NCBI GenBank assembly: GCA_025504975.1
Contig: JANUWI010000010.1
Coordinates: 1,426,001 to 1,490,000, forward strand
Direction of reading: 5' to 3'
DNA: 64,000 bases
Origin: Plenodomus lindquistii
Lineage: Eukaryota > Ascomycota > Dothideomycetes > Pleosporales > Leptosphaeriaceae
The position numbers and the translations under genes were made by a program. Numbering within the stretch: position 1 is the first letter of the stretch; each line of letters starts with the position of its first letter. The notes beneath the pieces were generated by a model that saw nothing but the letters and a program-made list of their open reading frames with translations, was not told the origin of the DNA and did not search any database. Below, in pieces: positions 23,175-35,283 of the stretch.

Positions 23175-24850
23175 GATGTAGGGCAGCTTGAGATTGTCGA
23201 CTCTTCCGGGACTAACGTAGTTAGGTACCTAAGCGGCAAAGTTGGAAGAAACATTCCTTGTCTAGAATCAATCTTGTGCTTAGCCGGTCGCGAACTATCT
23301 CAAGACCTCAGAGTGATGCTGACCCGGTAAGAAGAGATGGTACTCTGACTTCCGTCGCTCGGCGCCGTGCCTCTCGGTAAGATGCTGGATCAACTTGTTT
23401 GCGGTCGTCCCATCAAAATCAAACTGCTCATTGTGCCAGTTATTGAGCAAACGCATGACAGTCACGTAAACTGGCGGAGCCGAAATTGCAAGTGCATGTT
23501 TCCATCAAAACCAACTGGTGAGAAACTCCATGCTTTTTGCCTTAACTAATTTCCCCTCAACGTGGCAATGACACCTGAAGCGGTATTGAGACCCTCTCTG
23601 GTAGCTCATGAAAAGACGCGCGAAAGTATAACCGTCCATGTTCGATTTCCTCCACAGGCGCATGATGAACCAATGACTCAACACCGAGAACGAGTCGTGC
23701 AAATTGCGCCTTTTCAAGACGCTTAGCAAGGATAATGGCTGATCGTCTGAGAAGCTGGATCTGAAGGTTCTAGTTGATGGCATGGTATCAAAGATTCACA
23801 TCAACGATTGCTTCGTGCTCTGTACCTGGGTTCCAACTTGTTATGCAGATTGCAGGAATATTATATTTCTTGTTGAGACTTCACAGCGGGAATTTGGCAA
23901 TGCGAGAATATGGAGCAGGTCGGCCGACGCTCATATGCGGAAGATGGCTTGATTTTGTCAAGCTAATAGCGAAGTCGCGATTGTAGTAGGGGTGCTTTCA
24001 GACAGGATTCGATGAGTATGCCGCGATGATGGAGGGGTCTTCCCTTGTGACCAACTCCATCGTTCATATTCCATACTCATTTCTTTCAAGTCGAGACATT
24101 GTTAGTGTTTCCCACAACAGGTGCTGCATGCTCTCACCTTCATTGAACCCACGAGAACGTGTACCAATAATCCACCCAACGTCGGACGAATTCCGAGATC
24201 GTCGTCGTAGAATATCTACATCAGCCGACCATTAAGTAACAGGCGACAGTGTTCCAATGATTCGAGACCCGACGTACGCTCACCTCTGGGGCTATGTGTT
24301 ACAAATATACTACATAGCTTGATGGATGCGTAGTCCGGTGGCATGCACGTATCTGTTCCTCAATCTCACATACATCAGACCATCCAGCGACGTTCTGGCC
24401 AGGCCAGTGTAAAACATACACTCAAGGCGACGAACCGAGACGTGTCTACAGCATAAATTAGCCCAGCTGCCTGTTTGAGGACAGTTTCGTGCAGAGAGGG
24501 CTTGTAGCTCTCGACTATATTTTGGCCTATGAAGTTTGATTTGTAACTGTATCGTCAAATTATCATGGGTTTTGCGAAGCAACATGCAGCATGCCTAGGC
24601 TTTCCTCCCACCCGATCTACTCCAATAAGCGAAATGATGAGGATTTTGATTCCGTCTTCTCTTATTCGAAGTCGGCCGCAAACAGTCAGTGCCTTTCAAG
24701 CGACTATTACCCATCAAGGCTTGACTCCTTGTTGAAAAGAGACACAGTACCCTTGCACGTAGTCGGCAGCTTGACAGTCGCTGGAGAGAACAACTCGAGC
24801 TTCTCGAGGGTCAGTAAACAATGGATAGCACAGATACAGTATCTCACCTG
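23175..24850. other. Intergenic, no gene seen
   Basis: About 1.7 kb. Several frames of 60-130 codons exist on both strands, but none has domains, a plausible intron structure or a signal peptide. Confidence 0.45.
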
Positions 24851-25105
24851 CTATGGCGTTGGAGCCAGAAGAACGGCTGCACATGCAGCCTGGCAAGTAC
24901 CGAATGCAGTATTACAAGCGACGATGGTCGCGGGTGCAGAAGCACCGAGTGTAGCACCCCAAGTAAAGCCTGCTGCAGAATAACACGCCATGACTACCGT
25001 TGAACAGCCCGCCTGACAAATGCCGTAGCCCAATGGCCCCCCAGAAGCCGGATGAGCAAGTAAAAGACTGATGTAAAGAAGAGGGAGAAGTGATGATGAC
25101 GCCAT
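24851..25105 (-). CDS. Small secreted Cys-rich protein (Zys3-like fungal family)
   Basis: An 84-aa protein from ATG 25103-25105; the frame is open further upstream but the first ATG next to a clean signal peptide was chosen. The N-terminus MASSSLLPLLYISLLLAHPAS is a typical signal peptide. The mature part has six cysteines in an Ala/Gly-rich, hydrophobic context (..GICQAGC..ACYSAAG..WGATLG...ACNTAFGTCQAACAA..APTP). This pattern, with the GPLGYGICQ start and an APTP end, resembles a small conserved family in ascomycetes that is sometimes labelled zygote-specific (Zys3-like). The role is unknown; size, secretion and Cys content also fit an effector-like protein. Family label from memory, so treat it as tentative. 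Confidence 0.7.
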   Translation of the reverse strand: MASSSLLPLLYISLLLAHPASGGPLGYGICQAGCSTVVMACYSAAGFTWGATLGASAPATIVACNTAFGTCQAACAAVLLAPTP

Positions 25106-26606
25106 GGTTTCTTCTGCAGTATGTGGTTGATAGTACGCGGATCTAGGATTTTTTTCCAACCTTTCCGTGCATGGAGACTTCTTATCTCGTGAGTTCAATG
25201 CAATGGAATGTAGCCATGTTACTCAGCCTTGTGTTGCGGACCCGAGACTTGGTGTTCTTATCGAAGGAATGTCAGTCACACCTTGAATTGCACGGAATGT
25301 CGTTCCACCCAGCCAATAAATGTGCAATGCTTCTACAAGTACTTGTTGGATGCGAAGAAAAAGATTTCCTTGACGTGACGATTGCGTCATCGGAACTAAT
25401 AGGTAGAGCGCGACTCAGGTCCCTATCTCATGGTGCTCACTTCATGCACACAATGATGTTAAATGAATACCATAGGTCGTGAGTTCATTCAAGACTCCAT
25501 TGAACGCTGATTCACTACAAAAAATGATACTTGAGGCTTGCTCGAGATATTCTTTACGCCGTAGTCATTTGTTCCGCAATCCCACACTTCATGTTGTGTA
25601 ATCCAGAAAAAGCCAACTAGCCGCCATATGATGTAATGTCCTGCGGACGTCGCTAGATTGACAGAGTGTTTTCTTGCGTACTGACAACATTCATTCCATA
25701 GAAAGAGCTGACCGTTACATCTATTACACAAGAACGCATACTGGTGGTGGGTGCGCGCAGCACCGATGAATGCTGGTAGTTGCAGACGGGCTAGGCAACG
25801 TATTGTACTTTTAGTTTCCGAAGCCTCGGAACCATCCCAGAACTTGTCTTACTATAGCATAATGAAGATGTAAGTGAATTGGCCAGTCCCATGGCCGGGT
25901 AAATGGGACGACAGCTGACGTGAGTAAGCCTCTCAAGAGACATACCCATCGACGCACAGCAATCTCACTTTTTCTCTTTTGCGTCACGAAGACAAAGTTC
26001 CCAGTAGCAGCCAATGTGAAAAAAGCTAGCATCTTGTCCCAGAACTCAGGAATAGAATCATGGAATGATACGACAGGCGAAAGGTGACTATGAGCAGACC
26101 ACGGAGACGGGCTTGACTCGGCTACGCGGCTGATAGCGAGGACAGGTTCCCTGCCCAGCGGCCCACACTGAGCAAATATCTACGGCAGTGCTTCCAATAA
26201 TCTGTGACTACAGCACACCCGTGAGCAAGACGCGCGGATATTGAATTTTCACAAGTACGCTTGTATGACTCTGATCAAAGAGATGAGAATGCGGGACGCC
26301 TAATTGTGGACCAAGATTACACTCAGCCCATCGCTATCAAGCGAATTGAGTCATCGCTCCAATATCCCTCTGGAAGGACCACTAAAAGCACGAAAGCTGT
26401 ATGATTTGCGAATTCGAACGCAATGCTGGCAATAAGTGTGCATGTAAGATCAGAAATGTGCATGTGGTTCGCGTGATTAGCGGTCGGTCTCTTTACACGG
26501 TGGTGCTCACATAAAACCAGGGTCATCGCATTGTTTCCTGCAATAATCCATCATCCCAAGTTCATGTTGGTCTCCCAGGCGCTACCACTTCAACTTCACG
26601 CTTATC
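25106..26606. other. Intergenic, no gene seen
   Basis: About 1.5 kb with no recognisable coding region; it includes the 5' sides of the Cys-rich protein gene and the DUF1993 gene. Confidence 0.45.
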
Positions 26607-27086
26607 ATGTCGGACCCTGTCACGTACTCGTTCTACGGCACTACCGTTCCAGTCCTCAGAAATTTCGCAACAAGCGCGATCACCATGCTCACAACAGCAA
26701 AACACAAGCGCTCTATCGCAGCTGAAACTTTGTCCCCAACGGAACAAGAGATTCTTGACTTAATATTTGCCGACATGTTTCCATTCCGCATGCAACCAGT
26801 TTCATTGGCAAGATACTCAATTGTTGTATTGGAGGACCTGAAGCTCAATGGCGATACTGCGTTTCCTGCGATGAACACATCCTTCACTTCCTTTGACGAC
26901 ATCGTCGAATTTTTCAAACAGATGCAGGTGGGCTTAGGCGCAATAGACGAGACAGAGTATAATGAATGCGCGGAGAAAAGTGCGAACGTCCGCATCGAAG
27001 GGCTTGATGTCACCCTGCACATGACCGGCCTCGCCGACCACTTCCATGGATTCGTCATCCCGAACAGCTACGGACAATGCAAATAA
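26607..27086 (+). CDS. DUF1993 family protein
   Basis: A 159-aa intron-less protein. It follows the DUF1993 pattern: an N-terminal YSFYGTTVPVLRNFATSAITML (family: fYd.tVpvf.r.L..L..lL..A), then ILDLIFADMFPFRMQPVSLA (family: L.P DMFPl..QV..A), later a TSFTSFDDIVEFFKQMQVGL segment (family: EDTE.TF.EL..RI..tl..L), and a C-terminal HMTGLADHFHGFVIPNSYG, matching the family's H..TAY.iLRhnGV.lgk region in position. These small proteins have a DinB-like helical bundle; the function is not known. It is convergent with the RdRP-helicase gene, whose stop codon is 255 bp away. Confidence 0.82.
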   Translation: MSDPVTYSFYGTTVPVLRNFATSAITMLTTAKHKRSIAAETLSPTEQEILDLIFADMFPFRMQPVSLARYSIVVLEDLKLNGDTAFPAMNTSFTSFDDIVEFFKQMQVGLGAIDETEYNECAEKSANVRIEGLDVTLHMTGLADHFHGFVIPNSYGQCK

Positions 27087-27340
27087 TTAAAGCAGAAGTC
27101 CAGTGTTGCATGTATCTAGCAAGGATACAACTACTCAGAAATGGGGCCGGTAACATTGCAGTTCCATGAAAAGCGGCAGCAGAATGCAAGGTGAGAAATG
27201 TAGCCTTCAGTGACGCAGATCATACACGGACCACGTGGAAGAACAATAAATCGACCCTGTGCTTAACAGTCTTGGTATGATTAACAGTCTTGGTACTGGA
27301 GGACAATCTAGTATGCACTGACTTCTTTCTGTAAGACGTG

Positions 27341-30300
27341 TTAGTTAGTCTGGATTACGTCTGCTCCGATGGGAACCATCTGGCACCTATCCACTAGCCT
27401 CTGCCAAACCCTCTTACTCTCTTTCACGTCGCCTCCCACCCCCACACGTCCTGTAAGCGTAGACTTGCTGCCAATAATCACAACGCCACACTTTGCCCTA
27501 GTCATAACGACATTCAGCCTGCGCATATCGGCAAGAAAACCAATGTCATATGACACATTGCACCGCACAGTGACGAAGATCACAATGTCCGCTTCTCGGC
27601 CCTGGAAACCATCGATGGAAGATATTTCGATGTTCGATATTGCACCGCTCAGTGCTTCCCTTTGCCGAGTGTATGGTGTTAGGATAGCTATTGATGGCCG
27701 TTGAAGCTCCGAAGATTGTAAGGTAGTGTCTGACGCAGGGCTAGTGAGAAGCTGCACAACACGCTTGCAAATCTCAATTTGGCCTGAATTAGCCTTCGAC
27801 TGCCGACCAAAGTCTTCTGGGCTGCCACACTCAATCCAGACCAGCCTGTTGTCCTTTGGCCAAGGAAATTGCGACATTGGAAGCGGTCGACTGTCGTCGC
27901 CGACTGCGGTTTTCAGTTTGTCCTTGTAAAACTCTGTAGAGCTGAAGTGGCAAATCGTGCGATGCATACGGTACTGGGTGTCGAGCATGGCTTTCGCTAC
28001 GCCTTCGCGTTCTTGCATGTTGTATTGACGTTCGAACAACGAGGTTTCATAGCCAGTGAGCACAGCGGTTTGTTGTACTGTAGCGCGTAGCTGAACATGA
28101 TCACCCACCAAGATCGCACGCGAGCACCCTTTGACAAGTGGCACAAGCGTCGCGGGCTCTGTCTGCTGGGATGCTTCATCTACGAGAACAACGTCGAAAT
28201 TCTGGTCACGTAGTAACCCAAGGCTCGCGCCGACACAGGTGGTAAAGATCAAACGGGCCTCTTTGATTCGCTTTTGGGCTTTACGGCGTGCGGGCAAATT
28301 GCCCGTGAGGTCTTGGCCTAGCATTGCGTCGCAGGTAAAGGGCCGAAGGTCAGGCGACACTTTTGAGAGCTGTGGATGAGTAGCATTTGTATGTTAGTGG
28401 ATGTACCAACGATGAAATTGCTCATGACTCTACTGACCTGCGTTGATACTCTCACGGCAGTAGTGCCCACTTCCTGTGCGCTTTTGGTGTTTACAAATCT
28501 TCTTAGGATATTGTCGACTGCATTGTGCGTCGGCGCTGTAACGAGGAACTTGGACTTTGGCAGTTGCCTGAGCAGCTGACACAGAATGATGATAATGGTG
28601 TGAGTCTTGCCTGTCCCCGGAGGGCCCCAGATAAGGGTTAGAGAATGCTTCATTGCCGCTGTGAGGGCGTCATTTTGACTTGCGTTGAGACTTGGATCTC
28701 TGAAAACGGGTAACTTGACGTTCTGAAGCTCAATTTGGTTTGCGGATGGTAGGCCTAGGAGCGACGCATAGATCTTGCAGCAAGCTTCGCGTTGAGTATA
28801 GAACGCTCTCACGGCGTCGAACAAGGTCTTGCTGGTAACGAACGAGCCACACAGCACGATGTGCCATGCGCAATGTGCGAGATATGAAGGCGGGTCGTGT
28901 AGACATCTGAAAGTCGCGATACCTGTCTCCGCGCTCAATACCAGAGCATCCATAGAAAAGAGCTTCGTAAATGGGTCATTCTGTGGACTCTTGGTTACGG
29001 TAAGACGAACGTGGTCGCCAGCCTTCAGAGAGCTAGCCATGGATGAGTCCACACGTAAAATGCTTTTTACGATGGTATGGGTGTCCTTGCATCCATCAAA
29101 AGCCAGTTGGATAGACTCCGGCTCAGGCTTTGAAGAACAAGCAGCCTCTTCAATGTGGTCCAAAGCGATACCGAAAAGCGAAGAGGTCAATCGCTGAGTG
29201 GCCATCGGACGGCCGACAAGTAGTCGAGACGTTTCCGGCTCAAAGACCTCGAGAAGCAGATCCAGCGCAGCTTCGGGTGAGCGAACAGTAAGTGCGATCA
29301 GCTCCACTAGCTCGGCGAAACTCTGTGAAGGCAGTATCTTCAAAGCGTGCAGTAGGACTGATAGAGGCTGGAGAACAAAACCGGCGAGCTCGTTGGACAA
29401 CAAGACAAGCCTTTTCGCAACTGCTGGAGCTACAACGATGAGTTCATGCTCCATGGCTGCTTTATTCCTACTCCATGAGCGAGACTGGAGGAGCGTCGAG
29501 GTAAGATAGGCTATATCTTCCAAGTACTGCAGCAAGGTTGAAACGACGAACCCGCCATTGAGAGCGAAGGTTGGATCTTCCGCTAGCAGCAAAGCTTGGG
29601 AGAATACATCCCGAAGGCGTTTCTTCTCATCGTGCTCCTTGAGAAGATCCAAGATCTCTCGCAGCTGAGTGATAGAGCTTAGATGGCGAAGTAACGAGAT
29701 GTTGTTGTCTCGGCAAACCCCTCGCACAATCTCTGAGTATCGATCCCAGTTCAGCATGGCCAATTTCGACGCCGTGTAGTCTAGTTCTACTTTCTCAAAC
29801 AGTGGAAGAACCTCTTGGGTATCGACGTAGTGTAGCCACTGATCGAGAACGCGCATGGCAGCAACATCCCGATTACTAATCACGTACACTTCCTCCCTCT
29901 GATCAGTACAATAAATCGAAGCGTTTGGTGAAGACACTTACACCACCCAAGACACCCTCACCTTGTACCTTCCCAATATGGTTCTGTATATCTCGGCCAA
30001 TCTTATCAAGAGCCACACTCGCTTTGCAGTCGAAGTTGATCTGCAGCCGCACGGTACGTTCTCTCACTTTTCGCTTGTCTCCGACACTGGGTAACGCACG
30101 GTACAACGCGTCATCGCCTTGTGGACTCCTCAGGAAAATCCAGGTATTACTCTTGTTTCGTTGATAGAGTTGGAACACTTGCTCGTCGCAATAAAGACGA
30201 TAGTCGGTCTTGGTAGGCATGACGCGATAGTTGGCTGACTTCGGTCCTTGGGTGTGGGGAAAAGCGAACACTCGCACATCGCTATCCACCGTTACCTCGC

Positions 30301-32712
30301 TAGCACGGATAATCTTGTGTGGCACATATACGGCCATACTCAGACGCTCGTTGATGCGCAGTACAATCAGTTTCTTGTGGAAAGTCTCTAACGACCGACA
30401 TATGACTGGAAGAAACCTTCCCATCCGGTCGACTCTAGATCTGAACACTGGTTTCCAGCGCAAGTGCGGATGAGCCAGCCCAAAGCGACTGAATTCTTGT
30501 GGGGAAATGAGGTCGGATTGCAAAAGCCCATTACGAATCAAACTCGGTGCTGTGCTAGATGGTGGCAATCGAGCAAGGAACCAGACCTGCTGTTCGTCGG
30601 TCAAAGCACTGAAGTCGATAGTGTGACTGTATGACATGATGTCTACATTGTGTTGGTCGCACCATCTCATCAAGAACCGCAGTAACTCGAACTCCGAGAT
30701 TGCCATCCTGTCGCGAGTCAGTAGCAAGTCTACGATACTTGCGTCATCTTGCCGCTCGGGCTCCAGCGCAGCTGTGCGTTGTATCTGCTGCATACAAGCC
30801 TCGTGAAGGAAATCTAATATAAATGGCGTCACCGTCGACTTCGGCTCTGGCGGGTCTTCCAAGTTCCTCAGAATTTGCAGATTCTCGGGTATTCTGATAC
30901 GATTACCATCGACACATTGGGAAAAGAGGCGATTGAGCTGTTGACATTGTGGACTCATGGCATTTCCTAGCCGGGCCCATTTCATATATAGGTTTTTGAC
31001 TCTGCCCAAAGATCCATTGGTGTACCGAGCGAAGTATTCGGCGCGACTATCGCCAGTCACTGCACCGAAAGTGATGAGCTCTTTGCCGCCGGGATACAGA
31101 GCTGGCTCCGCCATCGTGCGAGGGATTATGTCGCTATCCCACGTAACAAAGACTGCCACGCATGAGTTCAAGGCTAAGGGTACTTATAGGCAATAGGTGT
31201 TGAACGTACACTTGTCTCCGTCTAAATCTCCCCCAGACATCAAATCGGCGCTGGGTCGTTTCCCGCGCGTTGAAAACACAATGCAGTCTACCAGGTGCGA
31301 GTATTCGGCGACGTCAACGGCCTTGAACTTCTGGAGATCGCCGGGGTGTAGACACGGATTTCTCGTAACTAGGACTTCGGTATTGATGATAGTGTGTGCT
31401 CTCCCGTCCCCATCCTGCGTGATGCGGACAAAACACTCACCTTCTTTGAGTCGACCTGTGGAATCGCCTTTCGCCGTTGGATCACAGACACCAAACAGTA
31501 GACGAGATTTTGGAATCAAGACTCTACATTTCTGTTCGTTGCGCTTGTTGATCATCCGAGAGTATTCCTGTTTTACGAGGCTTTTGAGAGTTGCGTGTAC
31601 TGATTCTACGCCGTCTAAGAGTAGCTTCTCAGCCACCGTCGTTTGGTCAAGATAGGACAGAAACTGGAAAGCAGCTCGAGGATCGCCCCTGTGCACATTT
31701 TGGAGGAAAGTGAGGTGCTGTGCCTGTTTGGCCAGAAGTGTTTCCTCCGAGATCCCGAGTGTATGTAGTAGCACAACGACCTCATCGTTAAGGTTACCAA
31801 AAGCATACGGCTGTCTCCAGTCAGTAGACTGTCAGAGAAGGAAACTCAAAGCTAGACACAGACCTTGGAATAGTCTACGACAGCGAAACTGTAGTCCGGC
31901 GAGTCCGTGAATTTCCGCATCGATGCTCGAAACTGAGCTTGGATCTGCCCACGTAACGTCGGATCTAAAGTCAAAACGCCTTTGTAGCCGCGGTATCGAA
32001 CTTGATAAACCGAAGGAAGATATCTCATGTCCCGAAAGACGATGTTGCGCTTCTGCGCTAATTGCCTTGCCAATTGCGTGGAGATAAGACCGCAACCGTC
32101 GGTGAAGATGTAGTCCTTGGTTGCGACATCATCAATATCTTGACATCGATCAGGCGGCAAGTCAAATGTAACCTCTGCGCTTGAGAAAAGGAGTCCGATG
32201 CGTTTCGCTTTCTTCCCGACTGACTTTATCTTCGAGAGATCTCCCATTTCTTCAACTTTGACGGCTATCTCTTGTTTTGAACCTGCGTACATAAAGCAGG
32301 ACCTCGATTTGAGCTGGCTGTTGGAATGGCCGAAGAAATGATAAGTTATGCCGTTGATGGTGATGCCGGAAACTAGCAATTTGGTTATCCAGCCCCCATT
32401 CTCCCGACCTGTAGCCGGCGTTGGAGCGTCACCTGTGACAGGTGCAGGCCATTGTAGCTTGAAGTCTGCGAAAGAGACAAGAAGGAATTTATCGACGGCG
32501 TTGGTTCTGGTGATTCGGTTCCATGGCACTGTTGCAAAGTGGAGAGTGATTTGCTGCTGATGAATCGAGGAGACGATTGAGACGCACTTGATAAGGCCTT
32601 CGTGATTGGTGAACTGGGATTTTGGAAGATCCGGTATAGTGTACTCCCACTTGTCGTCTTCTGGAGACAAGGTCTTCTGAAGAATTCTGGTGAATGCCCT
32701 GCTGTTGCTCAT
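27341..32712 (-). CDS. RNA-dependent RNA polymerase fused to SF1 (Hrr1/SAD-3-like) helicase
   Basis: Five exons: 32712-31864, 31810-31210, 31152-29942, 29898-28407 and 28359-27341. The introns are 53, 57, 43 and 47 bp. The joined length is 5,172 nt, an exact multiple of three (1,723 aa). Residues 1-887 are an RdRP: FTDGCGLIS, YQVRYRGYKGVL, a YSKPYAFGNLNDEVVVLLH block, and the catalytic GGDLDGDK at about 478-485, split by intron 2 so that FFVTWDSDIIP follows. The N-terminus is shorter than in QDE-1. Residues 888-1723 are a UPF1-like SF1 helicase: GPPGTGKTHT (about 1311), VLVDEASQ (about 1440), a GDHVQL block, DTQYRMH, SIDGFQGREADIV and LNVVMTRAK. The helicase part has no ATG near its start and there is no intergenic space, so the 43-bp intron 29899-29941 must join the two. 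Separate Rdp1/Hrr1 or SAD-1/SAD-3 proteins do this work in other fungi. A silencing role is inferred. Confidence 0.88.
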
Positions 32713-32916
32713 ATTCGTGAACTTCTCAGTACTGCAAGACAGACGAGCGGAGTGATAGGGAAGGTATGAGCGGGGTAGCGCTGATACGATGATCCTGCAT
32801 ATGCAGTGCAACATGGCGAACCCCGAAGGTGGGCAGACAAAACTCATACCCCACACCCGGAAGCCAGTGCATTTCAGGCTTTCTTTTCTACAGTCTCAGA
32901 GCCTTCGGACGGCATC
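32713..32916. promoter_or_regulatory. Head-to-head spacer of RdRP-helicase and AAA_28 genes
   Basis: Only 204 bp separate the two start codons, so the promoters must be shared or overlapping. No specific site was recognised. Confidence 0.45.
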
Positions 32917-33516
32917 ATGAAAAACATCTACATCATTGGCGCGCAATGCACAGGCAAGACTACGTTGGTCAACGCCCTTGATAACAGCTTCAAACGGAAT
33001 CCGGATGACCAGAGCCCGCTCGTCATCCGCGAGGTTGCGCGCAAAGTTCTGAAACAAAGACAATTTACCCGCGTCGATATAACAACATCACCCGAGCGCG
33101 CATTGGAACTACAGCAACACATTCTTACGGCTCAACACGATGCTGAAACTACGGCCTGCTCTACAACTTCAGTCGATTGGTATATATGCGATCGATCCGG
33201 ACTGGACCCTATTGTCTACACTAGATGCTTTGTCGGAGAAGGTGCAGCGGCAGAGATGCTATCGTCCGAGGTCTGGCAAGAGCTTGAAAGTCGTATGAAG
33301 AAAGGCGTGGTGATACTATGTGAAGCTGGCTGTGACTGGCTTACAGACGACGGCGTGCGACTTATGCCAAAGGATGTCGAGGACTGGATGCGGATCGACG
33401 TGGCCTTCCGTGACTTACTGAAGATACGGGGCATTGCATTCTCTATCCTGTCTAGGGATATAGTAGAGCTGGATGACCGTATCAAAAGTGTATACAGCTA
33501 TGCGAGAATAGCGTAG
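32917..33516 (+). CDS. P-loop ATP-binding protein, AAA_28/NadR-kinase type
   Basis: A 199-aa intron-less protein from ATG 32917, chosen because IYIIGAQCTGKTTL follows immediately (Walker A at about residues 8-16); the frame is open to 32806 without homology. Other features: VIREVARKVL (about 40), a Q-rich AQHDAE helix, DWYICDRSGLDPIVYT (about 88-103, the D-R-S motif of the NadR/AAA_28 group), and a lid-like C-terminal RIDVAFRDLL..GI. The family comprises small kinase-like P-loop proteins, often with unknown substrates. It lies head to head with the RdRP-helicase gene, so co-regulation is possible. It is the last intact gene before the first TA-rich block. Confidence 0.82.
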   Translation: MKNIYIIGAQCTGKTTLVNALDNSFKRNPDDQSPLVIREVARKVLKQRQFTRVDITTSPERALELQQHILTAQHDAETTACSTTSVDWYICDRSGLDPIVYTRCFVGEGAAAEMLSSEVWQELESRMKKGVVILCEAGCDWLTDDGVRLMPKDVEDWMRIDVAFRDLLKIRGIAFSILSRDIVELDDRIKSVYSYARIA

Positions 33517-33539
33517 AGAGTAACACTATAATAGCAATA

Positions 33540-34850
33540 TATTAGAGTCTAGAATTATGTTCTTAATAATTCGAATTAGTAAAATCTTATATTATTTCTT
33601 TACTCTATAAACTAACTTTTTAAACATAGTAGCTAGAATTTATTCTAGCAAGTATTAAGTAGTAGAATTATATTAAGTGTAAAAGTAAATGTAAAGTTAG
33701 AATTTAGAAAATAAATATTAAAGTTAGATTTTAAAAACTATATTTATATAAAAAGAATATATATATTTAATAAGCTTTATAGTATAATATATTTTATAAA
33801 TAAATTAGATATATAAATAAATTAGATATATAAATAAATTAGATATATAAATAAATTAAATACTATACTAAATTTATATAAAATTTTAGATATCTATATA
33901 ATAGTTACTATATTAATATATCTAGAAAAAGAAATTGTTATAGAGAGTAGATTTAGAAGCAATTAGAAAATAGATTACTATATAGAAAATGCTTAAAAGA
34001 GCGTACTACTTATAGCTAAAATTTTAGTAAAAATATATTCTACTCTATTTATATAGATGCTTTATAGAGCGTGCTACACGTAACTATACTCTAAATATAG
34101 ACTTAGTATATACGCTCTATAATAGAAATACTATATAAAAAACTTCTATTATACTAAATTTTTTAAAATAACTATTAGCTTTTAAAGCTAAACTTGTACT
34201 TTACTATAGCTATACTAAATCTAGATATTTATAGTTACTTTCTACTATTTACTTTATTTCTATTTTATTATATTAGATATATTTTACTTAGATTTTTTCT
34301 ATATATATATATAAAGCTAGCTTTTTATACTATATTAATTAATTATACTATTTCTTTATAGATATAAAATTACTACTATTATAGATTTTATTTATAGTAT
34401 TTAAGTACTATTTATACTCTATATTTAATAGTATTTAATAGCTAATATTAATAAAAATATTATTATTCTACTAGATTTTTATAATCTATAACTTATTTAG
34501 TCTATTTTTTTATATTACTATATATTTAGAATATAATATATCTATATTAGTAGTTTTTATATAATAGCTAATTACTATTAATACTTAACTACTTAATAAA
34601 CTAGAGTTTAAAGTTTTTCTATAAAAAATTACTATTTTAACTTTATAGTAATGCTTTTTTTATTAGGTATAGTATTAATCTCTATTATAGTAACTACTTT
34701 TAAAAAGAGTATAATAATCTATAAAATAGATTCTTTATAGATTAAATAGTATATATATAGTTTAAACGCGCGTTTTATATATAACGCTTTATACTTTTAG
34801 GTTTTAAAATTTCTAGAGGAACTTAATTAATTGCATCTATAACTAACTAC
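33540..34850. repeat. RIP-degraded TA-rich block
   Basis: Strongly TA-rich DNA with CpA and TpG almost absent and TpA very frequent, the signature of repeat-induced point mutation. A short tandem array of about 21 bp units (ataaataaattagatatat-type) is at about 33,795-33,860. No open frame survives. The parent repeat is not recognisable by eye. Confidence 0.85.
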
Positions 34851-35283
34851 AGCATTTTTTTTATCTTAATTATTAAATAAAGAGAGAATCTTCTTGTAGC
34901 TATAAGGATTAGAATATTGCATAAACGTAGACGCATAGCCTAGGCGAGATAAACTACTATCAAATCCTTATATAGGGCTACTTTAGGCGAAAGTAGCGCA
35001 GCTACAGCAAAATAATTTGTTAGAAGGTGCTTTCTTTCGCTTACTCTTACATATCCTGTCTCAATAGGGAACCGGGCAGTTTGTACAGCCTCAAAATGAA
35101 AGAATCTAGATTAGAAAAGCACTGCACGCCAAAAAGATGGTATCGTCTGCTGGTGCCTGGAGTAAACTGTCACTCTTCTGCAAATTCAATCTCAAGCAGC
35201 GCGTAATTGAGAACGAAGTATGCATAGCTTAGGTATATTGTCTTAATGCACTGTTGACAGACTTGCCTAACGAGCCAACTGCC
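34851..35283. other. Boundary of the TA-rich block, no gene seen
   Basis: Composition returns to normal over about 200 bp. The part up to about 35,040 still looks partly mutated. The rest is the 3' flank of the minus-strand gene at 35,284. Confidence 0.4.
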
